A stretch of 64,000 nt of DNA, from assembly GCA_019638515.1 (NCBI GenBank), contig JAHBTS010000005.1, forward strand, positions 1-64,000. The letters run 5' to 3'. Positions 54,101 to 62,212 of this stretch are shown here, piece after piece (position 1 is the stretch's first letter; each line of letters begins with the position of its first letter). The notes beneath the pieces were generated by a model. It was given only the letters and a program-made list of their open reading frames with translations. It was not told the origin of the DNA and did no database searches. Source of the stretch: Chitinophagales bacterium. Lineage in GTDB: Bacteria > Bacteroidota > Bacteroidia > Chitinophagales > LD1. Position numbers and translations under genes: made by a program.

Positions 54101-54143
54101 CCAATAACACAGTGGCAGAATATGGAGAAAAACTAAACTTCAC
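51117..54143 (-). CDS. porW: T9SS lipoprotein PorW/SprE-like TPR protein
   Basis: A 1008-residue lipoprotein. It starts with a GTG and has a lipobox (IWAQSC, Cys23) followed by HKQAYHDITSRYNAYHNAIEKW, the conserved start of PorW/SprE proteins. Multiple TPR units follow (YYLKGDYEKAAQTFRYISTKY, CNEALGNYAAAAKGYKAVL, YYELGEISLSESDKISARKYF), then a Thr/Pro/Ser/Ala-rich disordered linker of about 80 residues and a C-terminal domain (HLVMLFFKDPSVTQTQIMAA to QFYLWKYEQ). PorW/SprE is required for type IX secretion and gliding in Porphyromonas and Flavobacterium, linking the motor to the translocon. That assignment is by pattern recognition and the match to T9SS cargo in the window. It heads a unit with the asparaginase-like and lipoprotein genes. 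Confidence 0.78.
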   Translation of the reverse strand: MKFSFSPYSATVLLVLAIWAQSCSTTNHAPIHKQAYHDITSRYNAYHNAIEKWKATIKNIDANHKDDYREVIPVFSYTNAKETAAFSSDCDDIVKRSTGAIQAHPYSNWSDDHFILIGKSYYLKGDYEKAAQTFRYISTKYKDGVDYITIQKDRGKKYSDVVKKKKPKKDPNKPVYKEIKNKDGSKVLKAQDNRPKRKLEIHDPARSESIVWLVKALTAAKQFSDAEAVVAYAKSDNKFYQDYDLPLLLAEADLYVKQQNYNGAIEPLEKALEKLKKKPRARTRPTFVLAQCNEALGNYAAAAKGYKAVLKARPSYDMEFYAKIKRANLGRRSGGGSSEIKSLLLKMSRDGKNKEYLDQIYYELGEISLSESDKISARKYFRKSVTANTSNKEQLAQTFLRLAEIDFAEEQYAAAKYNYDSCLQAMSKDDKRYTQTEFKNKMLTRLVENLSVIHEEDSLQKIARMSESERTRFAQKIIAQREAEEQKKQDEKNNPTSNFDKTNPLNNTNQNTNSTASGSTWYFYNSTVRAQGYTDFIKKWGSRKYEENWRRKDKSSSSTNDETTAAASETKDTTANNKKTELNKDGLPLTDEEKILQGIPLTEEAMKKSETRLALAYYNVAIIYKDDLQNYRKSLRTFEELNTRIPKHQFLLEDYYYCYLLCKDYLSNLTKAEEYKNKILSEFPQSKIAALLRNANFMAEETQRQNEIDTYYAGAYNDFLSGALASASEKIQLSNVKFNPNPLRPKFELLNVLILAKQNRLEDYVQALNKLIANTTDADVKKTAEGLLESLNNSGLPMIDLSKNPPPADTASTSSAATNANTAITTPTTITQSDTTSKTNTTAPAIKQTTPTTTPKDSSKPAQATTIAPTPPTTKPKIDTVISNFVFNADAPHLVMLFFKDPSVTQTQIMAAVAAINKFNAETFATLRLTAKSVLLDEKNKLITIRQFKNKTSAAEYTAAFAAQQSLMKDIDPAKYYLASISFENFSKLLTEKKSDVYEQFYLWKYEQ

Positions 54144-54206
54144 TATTTAAAATACGGCTGCAATAAAACGCAAAAACAGCAATTTATTTTACAGAAAGTT
54201 AAAAAA

Positions 54207-54308
54207 ATGAGTTTTAGTGAATCGAAAGTAGAAAATGAATGGAAGTACATGCGTTTTCATACTATCATTGTTTTACACTTTTTGAATAGATACAACTATA
54301 TAAGATGA
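54207..54308 (+). other. Possible 33-residue leader ORF overlapping the rsmE start
   Basis: ATG at 54207, after a run of A, to TGA at 54308, whose TGA overlaps the rsmE ATG as ATGA (54305-54308). It encodes a short basic peptide (YMRFHTIIVLHFLNRYNYIR). The overlap is the type seen in translationally coupled genes, but an ORF of this size can arise by chance. Confidence 0.2.
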
Positions 54309-54994
54309 ATGTTTTTTATTGCCCGGATGCGGTAGTTGGCACAATGGCTCTTTTAAGCGAGCAAGAGGCGCACCATGCCGTTTTGGTGTTGCGGATGAAA
54401 GTGGGTGATGATATATATGTATTTAACGGAAACGGAAAGTTGTTTTCCGCTGTAATTGCTTCGGCTACTAAGAAAGAGGTGGCTGTGCATGTAAAGGCTT
54501 TGTTACAAGAGCAAACCAGTAATTACTTTTTACATATAGCTATTGCCCCAACCAAGCAAATGGAGCGATTAGAATGGCTGGTAGAAAAAGCTACAGAGTT
54601 GGGTGTGAGTAGAATTACACCTGTAATTTGCCAGCGTAGCGAGCGTAAAGAAGTGAAGATAGAGCGGTTGCAAAAGGCTGCAATGGCAGCTTGTAAGCAG
54701 TCGAAGCAATTGGTGTTGCCACAAATAGATGAGGCCGTTTTGCTAGAGCAGTTTGTGAAAGCAGATTTGCCGGAGCATAAATTTATGGCATGGTGCGAAG
54801 TTGCAACTAATAAAGTGAGCAGTGATGTATTCAGCCACACTTCTGTGGTGTTTTTAATTGGTCCCGAGGGCGATTTTGCATCTTCGGAGGTTACATTAGC
54901 CACGCAATATGGCTTTGTGCCATGTTCGCTTGGAGCATCTATACTACGAACCGAAACAGCAGGCGTACTGGTGGCTGCAAAAATGCGGAGGTAG
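54305..54994 (+). CDS. rsmE: 16S rRNA (uracil-1498-N3)-methyltransferase
   Basis: A 229-residue SPOUT methyltransferase. An N-terminal PUA-like domain (LLSEQEAHHAVLVLRMKVGDDIYV) is followed by the knotted SAM domain: WLVEKATELGVSRITPVICQRSE, KAAMAACKQSKQLVLP, FLIGPEGDFASSEV and SLGASILRTETAGVLV. The family methylates U1498 of 16S rRNA. It is 40 bases upstream of priA and may share its transcript. Confidence 0.95.
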   Translation: MNVFYCPDAVVGTMALLSEQEAHHAVLVLRMKVGDDIYVFNGNGKLFSAVIASATKKEVAVHVKALLQEQTSNYFLHIAIAPTKQMERLEWLVEKATELGVSRITPVICQRSERKEVKIERLQKAAMAACKQSKQLVLPQIDEAVLLEQFVKADLPEHKFMAWCEVATNKVSSDVFSHTSVVFLIGPEGDFASSEVTLATQYGFVPCSLGASILRTETAGVLVAAKMRR

Positions 54995-55022
54995 CCCATG
55001 CTGTTCTCTTCTCTAAATTCAC

Positions 55023-55030
55023 TACGTTTG
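55023..55030 (+). promoter_or_regulatory. Putative -7 box just before priA
   Basis: TACGTTTG, an exact TAnnTTTG match 4 bases from the GTG start at 55035; if used, the priA mRNA would be almost leaderless. Confidence 0.35.
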
Positions 55031-55034
55031 AGCG

Positions 55035-57485
55035 GTGAGTAATTTGGTAACTTATGCCGATGTAATTTTGCCGTTGGCACTGCCAAATGCCTTTACCTAC
55101 GCTATTCCTGTTGAGTTGGTAGGCTTTGTGCAGCAAGGGCATAGGGTAGTAGTGCCATTTAAAACCAATAAATTATATACGGGGATAGTAGCCTCGGTGC
55201 ACCATAGCAAGCCAGCAGTAGAGCCGCGTTTAATTGAAACTGTTGCCGATGAAGAACCAATAGTTACCGCATTGCAGTTGCAACATTGGCAGTGGTTGGC
55301 AGATTACTATATGTGCAGCATTGGTGAAGTAATGAATGCAGCACTGCCAAGTGGTTTAAAACTAAACAGCGAAACAAAAATTTATTACAACGAGTATTAC
55401 GATGGCGAGTTTACACATTTAAGCAACGAAGAGTTTTCTATTGTGCAGGCATTGCGGCATAGGCAAGAAATGAGTTTACCCGATGTGCAGGATTTATTGC
55501 AAAAGCGCCATGTATATAAGCTACTTCAAAGATTGTTTAACGATGGTATTGCACTTAGCAAAGAGGAACTTTCGCAAAAGTATAAACCGCGGTTCGAAAC
55601 ATTTGTGAGGTTGCACGAACGTTACCGCAACCAAGATGCACAGCAAGAATTGTTTGAAGAATTGCAGCGCGCTCCCAAGCAAGTGGAATTATTGCTTGCA
55701 TACATACAACTCGGCAGGCAAACTACTTTTATTAAAAAAAGCGACTTACTGAAACTAAGTAAGGTGGATGCAACTGTGCTTAAACGGTTGGTAGAAAAGC
55801 AAATTTTTATTGAAATAAAGTCGGAAGTTTCTAGGTTAGGTATTTTGCAAAACGAAGTTGCCGAAAACCATACACTAAGCGATATACAGCAAATAGCTTT
55901 TGATAGTATTCTTGAATTGTTTAAAGAAAAGCAAACTGTACTGCTACACGGAGTTACCGGAAGCGGCAAAACAATTATATACACAGAAGCTATACAACAA
56001 GTGGTGCGAGAAGGAAAGCAAGCATTGTTTCTTTTGCCCGAAATTGCACTTACTGCTCAGCTAATAAACAGACTGCGGAAATTTTTTGGAAACGAAATAG
56101 GTATCTATCACTCTAAATTTAATCTGCACGAGCGTGTAGAAATTTGGCGGAAAGTACTTTCAGGCGAGTATAAAGTTCTTTTGGGAGCACGCTCTGCATT
56201 GTTTTTACCTTTTGCAAATTTAGGATTGGTGGTAGTAGATGAAGAGCACGATAGTTCCTATAAACAAACAGAACCTGCACCGCGCTACCAGGCACGCGAT
56301 AGTGCCATTGTGTTAGCGCAAATGCACCAAGCAAAAGTTATTTTAGGTAGTGCCACTCCTTCGGTTGAAAGTATGTATAACGCCCAAAGAGGCAAGTACG
56401 GTTTGGTAGAAATAAATACGCGCTTTGGCAATGCCTCTTTACCAGCCTTTGAAATGGTAAATATGAAAACTGCCCGCAAGCAGCAGGAAGTAAAAGGGAA
56501 TTTTTCGCAGCAATTGTTAGATGCCATTCTAATGCAGCTTAATGAAAAGAAGCAGACAATTCTGTTCTTGAATAGGCGTGGTTATGCAGAGTTTCAGCAA
56601 TGTGTTACGTGCGATTATGTGTATATGTGTAAGCATTGCGATGTAAGTCTTACTTATCATAAGCATTTGCATAAGCTGGTATGCCACTATTGCGGATATC
56701 AAGAAAAACTCGATACTAAATGTAAAAATTGCGGAAGCGCTACTTTAGAAATAAGCGGAAAAGGAACTGAGCAAATAGAGGAAGAAATTCAAGAGTATTT
56801 TCCGGCTGCGCGAGTGGCGCGTTTAGATATAGATTCTTTGAAAACAAAGAATGGTTTTGCAAGTGTTATTGCCGCATTCGAGAATAATGAAATTGACGTT
56901 TTGGTAGGCACACAAATGGTGAGTAAAGGATTGGATTTCGATAGGGTTGGTTTGGTAGGAATTATTGATGCCGATAGAATGATTTATCAACCAGGATACC
57001 GAAGTGCCGAGCGCGCTTTTCAACTTATCACGCAAGTAAGCGGAAGGGCAGGAAGGAAAGACAACAGCGGCAAAGTAATTATTCAAACCTCCAATCCTTC
57101 GCACTATATTTTTGCATTAATTCAACAAGGAGATTTTAAAGCACTTTTTGAAACCGAAGTAGTGGCGCGTCAGCAATTTTTGTATCCGCCATTTACCAAA
57201 CTTATTCAGATAACAATAAGGGGCATGGAGGTGAAAGCATTGGAGCAGGCTTCGCTTTGGTTAGCCAATACGCTCAAGCGCAGTATTAAAGCGCAAGTGT
57301 TGGGACCCTCCATTCCTTTTGTGAGTAAAATAAATAATCGCTATTTAAAAGAATTGCTTATTAAGCCACATGCAGCCACAGGCTCTTTAGCTGTAATGAA
57401 AGTGGCAGTAAAAGAAGCTATTATTGAGTTAAAGCAGATAAAGGAGTTTAAGCGTGTAGATGTTTCAATAGATGCAGATGTGTAA
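55035..57485 (+). CDS. priA: Primosomal replication restart helicase
   Basis: An 816-residue superfamily 2 helicase that restarts stalled replication forks. Order: N-terminal DNA-binding domain (TYADVILPLALPNAFTYAIP), Walker A GVTGSGKTIIYTEA near residue 306, Walker B VVVDEEHDSSYKQ, LGSATPSVESM, a zinc-binding region with eight cysteines (CVTCDYVYMCKHC and CHYCGYQEKLDTKCKNC), and helicase motifs GTQMVSKGLDFDRV and QVSGRAGRKD. The start is a GTG; no ATG is nearby upstream in frame. It converges on the efflux adaptor gene with 11 bases between stops. Confidence 0.96.
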   Translation: MSNLVTYADVILPLALPNAFTYAIPVELVGFVQQGHRVVVPFKTNKLYTGIVASVHHSKPAVEPRLIETVADEEPIVTALQLQHWQWLADYYMCSIGEVMNAALPSGLKLNSETKIYYNEYYDGEFTHLSNEEFSIVQALRHRQEMSLPDVQDLLQKRHVYKLLQRLFNDGIALSKEELSQKYKPRFETFVRLHERYRNQDAQQELFEELQRAPKQVELLLAYIQLGRQTTFIKKSDLLKLSKVDATVLKRLVEKQIFIEIKSEVSRLGILQNEVAENHTLSDIQQIAFDSILELFKEKQTVLLHGVTGSGKTIIYTEAIQQVVREGKQALFLLPEIALTAQLINRLRKFFGNEIGIYHSKFNLHERVEIWRKVLSGEYKVLLGARSALFLPFANLGLVVVDEEHDSSYKQTEPAPRYQARDSAIVLAQMHQAKVILGSATPSVESMYNAQRGKYGLVEINTRFGNASLPAFEMVNMKTARKQQEVKGNFSQQLLDAILMQLNEKKQTILFLNRRGYAEFQQCVTCDYVYMCKHCDVSLTYHKHLHKLVCHYCGYQEKLDTKCKNCGSATLEISGKGTEQIEEEIQEYFPAARVARLDIDSLKTKNGFASVIAAFENNEIDVLVGTQMVSKGLDFDRVGLVGIIDADRMIYQPGYRSAERAFQLITQVSGRAGRKDNSGKVIIQTSNPSHYIFALIQQGDFKALFETEVVARQQFLYPPFTKLIQITIRGMEVKALEQASLWLANTLKRSIKAQVLGPSIPFVSKINNRYLKELLIKPHAATGSLAVMKVAVKEAIIELKQIKEFKRVDVSIDADV

Positions 57486-57496
57486 ATTGCAGTGCT

Positions 57497-58558
57497 TTAT
57501 TCAACTTTAGAAACAGTAACCTCTGCATTGGGTTTTAAGAACATAATACCGCTGCTAATAATGGTATCGCCTGCTGTAATTCCTGAAATTACTTGTACGG
57601 CATCTTTAGTTCTTATACCTGTTTCAATTGCCACCGGTGTTGCTTTTCCATTTTCGAAACGCATTACTTTTTTGCCCCTTGCTTCGGCAATTACAATGCC
57701 GGATGGTATTAAAATGGAATTTTCTGTTTGTATGTTCAGTTTTACTTTAGCAAATGAACCCGGCATTAAATGCTTGGTATTTTCTATTTCGGCTCTCACT
57801 TTTATGTTGCGCGAAGCCAAGTCTATCTTAGATTCTGTGGCTATTACTTTTGCCTGAATAGGCGTGGCAATGCCATCTATTTCAAGTTGAACTTGTTTGC
57901 CAATTGCCACTACACCTGCATAGCGTTCCGGCACAAAAAAATCTACTCTCAACTTATCGCTATTTACCAAAGTGGCAACGGTTGTGCCTTGTGTAATTAC
58001 TGCTCCGTTGCTTACGTTGCGCAAGCCGATTTTTCCTGAAAATGGAGCACGAATTTCTGTTTTCTCTATTTGAGCTTGCAGCAATTGTATGTCGGAAATA
58101 ATATTGTTGAGTTGGTTTAGTGCAATATCGTAATCCTGCTGCCCTACACCATTTATGGCGAGTAGTTTTTTCAGTCGGTCTTCGTTGCGTACAGCTACAT
58201 CTTTTTGCAGTTGAAGTTTCTTTAGTTGTGCTTGCAATTCGGCATCGTTTATCTTTAGCAGCAATGCGCCTTTACTTACATGTGCGCCTTCATTTATATT
58301 TAAGAGTACAATTTTGCCACTTGTTTCGGGTTTTAGTTCTACTTCGTCTAATGCAGTAAGTGTGCCGGTAGCATCAATGGTGCTTTCTACATTTTCTGCT
58401 TTGGCAATAATTACAGATACGGGCATAGCTTGCTGCGAGCCGCCCTTGCCCATTGCCATCATACCTCCTTGTGCTTTGGGTGCATTTAGAACTTTGTTGT
58501 AAAAAATAATGCCACCAATAAACAGAATAATAGAACCCCAAAAAATCCAAGACTTCAT
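57497..58558 (-). CDS. RND efflux periplasmic adaptor (membrane fusion protein), orphan
   Basis: A 353-residue HlyD/AcrA-type adaptor. One N-terminal membrane anchor (SWIFWGSIILFIGGIIFYN) is followed by the barrel-sandwich lipoyl half (GTLTALDEVELKPETSGKIV), an alpha-hairpin (LQAQLKKLQLQKDVAVRN), the second lipoyl half (RAPFSGKIGLRNVSNGAVIT) and beta-barrel (VPERYAGVVAIGKQVQLEI), ending with the membrane-proximal domain. It would bridge an RND pump and a TolC-like channel. Unusually, neither the pump nor the channel is adjacent; the gene is monocistronic. Confidence 0.9.
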   Translation of the reverse strand: MKSWIFWGSIILFIGGIIFYNKVLNAPKAQGGMMAMGKGGSQQAMPVSVIIAKAENVESTIDATGTLTALDEVELKPETSGKIVLLNINEGAHVSKGALLLKINDAELQAQLKKLQLQKDVAVRNEDRLKKLLAINGVGQQDYDIALNQLNNIISDIQLLQAQIEKTEIRAPFSGKIGLRNVSNGAVITQGTTVATLVNSDKLRVDFFVPERYAGVVAIGKQVQLEIDGIATPIQAKVIATESKIDLASRNIKVRAEIENTKHLMPGSFAKVKLNIQTENSILIPSGIVIAEARGKKVMRFENGKATPVAIETGIRTKDAVQVISGITAGDTIISSGIMFLKPNAEVTVSKVE

Positions 58559-58576
58559 CTGAAAAACTTTTTGCTA

Positions 58577-58616
58577 ACAAAGCTATTTTCAACTATATTT
58601 TTGAAGCCAGCTTTGT
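58577..58616. promoter_or_regulatory. Inverted repeat over the efflux-adaptor promoter
   Basis: Perfect 8-base arms ACAAAGCT (58577-58584) and AGCTTTGT (58609-58616), with inner TTCAA/TTGAA arms. The left arm contains the minus-strand -7 box TAGCTTTG (58578-58585), an exact TAnnTTTG match 19 bases from the adaptor's ATG. A repressor site is plausible (inference). Confidence 0.4.
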
Positions 58617-58799
58617 ACCATGTTTTATGGTTGCTGGCGCTAAGTATTGGTATTACAAGCATTGAAGGAAACTTTGAATGAATACAGGTTTTCTTCATTT
58701 AACCTGAATTAACATGAATGGCGAGCTTAATGCATGAAAAATTGTTTTTGCCGATACCGCCTAATTTGCTTCTTTCACTTTAGTATAAACGGAATAAAC

Positions 58800-59822
58800 A
58801 TGAAAAAAGGATTACTTACAGTTGTATGTATATGGATGGTGGTTGTGAGTTTTGCGCAGCCGGGTTTGTATTTTAATGTTGCAGGAGGTTATAGTATGCC
58901 GGCTTTGCAGCAAACCCAGCAGGCAATTACTTTTCAGCCTAATGGTACCGATCCGGCAGGGAGTACTATTATTCCACTTATTAACCAAAATATTAGCGAT
59001 AGTGCCAGTTTAAAATTTAAGTCAAATGCTTATCAAGGGTATTCTACCGGAGGGATATTTAGTTTTAGTGCGGGTTATTTCATAAATCCGTATGTAGGAT
59101 TTGAATTTGGTATGACCACTATTGTGCCTCAAAAAAGTAGAGGTACTTCTATTTATGATGATAATGTAGTGTTGGGTCCCAAGGTGCGGATAAATTCAAC
59201 CACATGGTCTCATGGCATAAGTACTAGTATTTCTGCAAGGTTTAATGCTTGTAAGCCAAGTGCCAAAGTAGTGCCTTATGGTCGCTTTGCAATTGTGTTG
59301 CCGGTTTGGGGAACTACGGTGCATGAATTAGATATTCAAAGTACTGATTTTTTGAAAACAAAGATGCCGGCATCGGCTCAAATCCGCACCGAAACGAAAT
59401 CGGTTGTTTCTGTTGGTTTTAATGCTTCGGCAGGTGTGGGCTATAACATTACAAAATGGGTTAGAATATTTGGTGAAGTGGCAGGGCAGTATCTTTTTGT
59501 GCGCTCGGGTACTACAACTATTACCAAGTACAATCTTACGTTTAATGGCGAAACCAATGATATGATTCCTACTTACAGTACTTTTAGTAAGGTTACGGAA
59601 TTTGTAGATAGATTGGATGAAAACAGCAATACCACTGCATTTGGTAAAACAAGAAAGGTGCCTAACTCAACTAATAATGTAAATGAAGATGCTCCTCGTC
59701 AGGAATTGCGCAGGGCTGCCAATTTTAGTGCGTTTAGTTTTAATGTTGGTTTAACTTTTACCATAGATAATAGACTGCTTAAAAAGAAAAAGAACCGGCA
59801 GCCGGTGCCGGTTCATCCTTAA
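58800..59822 (+). CDS. Outer-membrane beta-barrel protein
   Basis: A 340-residue protein. The ATG at 58800 begins a signal peptide (MKKGLLTVVCIWMVVVSFAQ); the frame extends to 58734 but that part lacks a leader. Alternating hydrophobic strands typical of an outer-membrane barrel follow (GIFSFSAGYFINPYVGFEFGM, SVGFNASAGVGYNITKWVRIFGEVAGQ, shown in part) and AFSFNVGLTFTIDN is the probable last strand. The final residues (KKKKNRQPVPVHP) extend past the last strand and are encoded by the neighbour's terminator hairpin. Function is unknown; it resembles small OmpA/OprF-like barrels without an OmpA domain. Confidence 0.7.
   Translation: MKKGLLTVVCIWMVVVSFAQPGLYFNVAGGYSMPALQQTQQAITFQPNGTDPAGSTIIPLINQNISDSASLKFKSNAYQGYSTGGIFSFSAGYFINPYVGFEFGMTTIVPQKSRGTSIYDDNVVLGPKVRINSTTWSHGISTSISARFNACKPSAKVVPYGRFAIVLPVWGTTVHELDIQSTDFLKTKMPASAQIRTETKSVVSVGFNASAGVGYNITKWVRIFGEVAGQYLFVRSGTTTITKYNLTFNGETNDMIPTYSTFSKVTEFVDRLDENSNTTAFGKTRKVPNSTNNVNEDAPRQELRRAANFSAFSFNVGLTFTIDNRLLKKKKNRQPVPVHP
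59781..59814 (-). terminator. glnN terminator embedded in the convergent gene
   Basis: Perfect 9-base arms GAACCGGCA and TGCCGGTTC with a five-base loop (59792-59814). On the minus strand it is followed by TTTTTCTTTTT (59791-59781). It lies 35 bases after the glnN stop and inside the last codons of the barrel gene. Confidence 0.8.
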
Positions 59823-59848
59823 ACTGAAGTAATGTGTGTTGGTGCTGT

Positions 59849-62041
59849 TTATTTCATAAACAACATTTCTCTGTATTTTGGAAGTGGCCAAACAGAATCG
59901 TCCACTAAGCCTTCGATAGCATCTATTTCTGCTCTTAATGTTTCTATGGCAGGTTTTACTTTGTCGCAGTAGTACTTAGCTTCATCTGCCGTAGATTTTA
60001 CTTTGTGTGCGTTTGCCAATGCTGTATTTAGCTTATCTACGTTTGTTTTAATTGTATTGATTTTTTCTGCAATAGATGTTACCAATTCTTTTTGCGCTTT
60101 GCTTACGGTTGCAGGTGCGCCAACTGCTTTTAAACCTTGTACGTTGGTAATGAGTTTATTTGAATACTCCAATGCTGCAGGTATAATTTGGTTTATTGCA
60201 ATATCGGCTAAAGTATCGGCTTCGATGTCTATTTTTACAACATATTTATGGTTTTCAACTTCATAGCGAGCTTCTATTTCGCGCTCATTAAGGATATTGT
60301 TTTTGATATACAAGTCCTTGTATTTTTTCACCTTTAAAAAGTCGAGTGCATAAGGAGTTGTTTTCACATTGCTTAAGCCGCGTTTTTTAGCCTCTTTTTC
60401 CCATGCTTCGCTGTAGCCGTCTCCTTCAAAGCAAATCTTTTTGCTATCGGTAATGTATTGGCGAATAACGCGCATAATAGCACCTTCTTTGCTTTCGCCA
60501 TCTTTCATTAGTTTATCTACTTCGGCTTTAAAATCGGTAAGCTGTTGGCCCATAATAGTGTTCATTACAGCCATGTTGGAAGCGCAGTTTGCCGATGAAC
60601 CCACAGCGCGTATTTCAAACTTATTGCCTGTGAATGCAAAAGGAGAAGTTCTGTTTCTGTCGGTATTGTCGAGCAATACATCCGGTATTTTATTGTGGAT
60701 GTCTAATTTTAAGGAAGCGTTTGCCAGTTCATCGTATTTTCCTTTGGCAACCCGTTTTTCAATTTCATTTAAAACATTGGTCATGTAAGAGCCAATGAAT
60801 GCAGAAATAATTGCCGGAGGAGCTTCGTTGGCGCCTAAGCGGTGGTCGTTGCTGGCAGATGCAATAGATGTGCGTATTAAATCGCCATATTCGCTTACGG
60901 CTTTCAATACGTTTACAAAAAACGTAAGGAATAGTAAGTTGGTTTTAGGTGTTTTGCCCGGGCTGAGGAGGTTTTTTCCGGTATCGGTGCTCATGCTCCA
61001 GTTGTTGTGTTTGCCGCTTCCGTTTATGCCTGCAAATGGTTTTTCGTGAAGTAGCACACGCAATTTATGTCTGCGAGCTACGCGCTCCATTAAATCCATA
61101 AGCAATTGGTTGTGGTCTACGGCTACGCTTACTTCTTCAAACATTGGAGCACATTCAAATTGAGATGGTGCTACTTCGTTGTGCCGTGCGCGAAGCGGTA
61201 TGCCTAATTTGTGGCATTCTACTTCTAAATCGAGCATGTAAGCATATACTCTTTCAGGAATGCTGCCAAAATAATGGTCTTCTAATTGTTGTCCTTTAGC
61301 AGATGATGCACCCAGTAAGGTTCTGCCTGTTGCCATTAAGTCTGGGCGGGCATAAAATAATGCTTCATCTATTAAGAAATATTCTTGTTCCCAACCTAAT
61401 GTTGCAGTAACTTTAGTTACATCTTTATCGAAAAGGTGTACTACAGGTAATGCTGCTTTTTCAAGGAATGCGGTGCTTTTTAGAAGTGGTGCTTTATAGT
61501 CGAGTGTTTCGCCAGTGTATGAAATGAAAATAGTTGGAATGCAAAGTGTTTTGCCGTCTCCAATTTCCATAATGAATGCCGGTGAAGTTGGATCCCAAGC
61601 TGTATAACCTCTTGCCTCAAAAGTTGCACGAATACCACCACTTGGAAATGAAGAAGCATCGGGTTCTTGCTGTACCAATGCATCTGCACCAAATACTTCA
61701 ATGGCATCTTCTCCTTTTGGCGTAAAGAACATTTCGTGTTTCTCGGCAGTTAAATCTGTAAGTGGTTGAAACCAGTGTGTGTAAGAGTTTGCACCTTTTT
61801 TAATAGCCCAAACTTTCATGCCTGCGGCAACGGCATCTGCCATTTCACGGCTAATTTTGCTACCTGTGCGGGTTGCTTCTTTTACTGCTTTGTAGGCGTC
61901 ATCGCTCAGGTATTCGCGCATGGCTTTATCGTTGAATACGTTGGTGCCATAATACTCTGAAACTTTACTTCCTTCTAAGCGCGGTTTTACCGACTCGCGA
62001 TTTACTACTGTTTCTACAGCTTTTTTTCTGTTTGTGAACAT
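59849..62041 (-). CDS. glnN: Glutamine synthetase type III
   Basis: A 730-residue GSIII, the large form typical of Bacteroidota, making glutamine from glutamate, ammonia and ATP in the cytoplasm. Motifs: YTHWFQPLTDLTAEKHEMF near the start, GWEQEYFLID (metal/glutamate binding), RHNEVAPSQFECAPMFE, and GKHNNWSMST with NGSG before it, then RLGANEAPPAIIS and TGNKFEIRAVGSSANCA. Length matches GSIII, not GSI (about 470). It has the best promoter in the window directly upstream and its own terminator downstream. Confidence 0.96.
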   Translation of the reverse strand: MFTNRKKAVETVVNRESVKPRLEGSKVSEYYGTNVFNDKAMREYLSDDAYKAVKEATRTGSKISREMADAVAAGMKVWAIKKGANSYTHWFQPLTDLTAEKHEMFFTPKGEDAIEVFGADALVQQEPDASSFPSGGIRATFEARGYTAWDPTSPAFIMEIGDGKTLCIPTIFISYTGETLDYKAPLLKSTAFLEKAALPVVHLFDKDVTKVTATLGWEQEYFLIDEALFYARPDLMATGRTLLGASSAKGQQLEDHYFGSIPERVYAYMLDLEVECHKLGIPLRARHNEVAPSQFECAPMFEEVSVAVDHNQLLMDLMERVARRHKLRVLLHEKPFAGINGSGKHNNWSMSTDTGKNLLSPGKTPKTNLLFLTFFVNVLKAVSEYGDLIRTSIASASNDHRLGANEAPPAIISAFIGSYMTNVLNEIEKRVAKGKYDELANASLKLDIHNKIPDVLLDNTDRNRTSPFAFTGNKFEIRAVGSSANCASNMAVMNTIMGQQLTDFKAEVDKLMKDGESKEGAIMRVIRQYITDSKKICFEGDGYSEAWEKEAKKRGLSNVKTTPYALDFLKVKKYKDLYIKNNILNEREIEARYEVENHKYVVKIDIEADTLADIAINQIIPAALEYSNKLITNVQGLKAVGAPATVSKAQKELVTSIAEKINTIKTNVDKLNTALANAHKVKSTADEAKYYCDKVKPAIETLRAEIDAIEGLVDDSVWPLPKYREMLFMK

Positions 62042-62063
62042 TTTTTGTTGTTTTTTTGCGGTG

Positions 62064-62094
62064 CAAATCTACTTTTCTAATGAAAATCCCAAAA
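62064..62094 (-). promoter_or_regulatory. glnN promoter (-33 TTTTG, 18-base gap, -7 TAGATTTG)
   Basis: The minus strand shows TTTTG (62094-62090), an 18-base spacer, then TAGATTTG (62071-62064), an exact TAnnTTTG. It ends 22 bases before the ATG at 62041. Both Bacteroidota elements are present at near-canonical spacing. Confidence 0.65.
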
Positions 62095-62212
62095 TTTTAT
62101 TTTTATTTCATTGGTTTGGCTAAAAAAGATGTGTGTTTGTAGTAAAAAGTAATAAATATAAATTTGTTTAATTTGTTTATTGTGTTTTTGTGAGAAATAG
62201 AATGGAGCATTG

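Noticed and set aside
54523-55086. 187-codon open frame on the minus strand
   Set aside because: It is antisense to rsmE, which has clear family motifs, and has no recognisable domains of its own.
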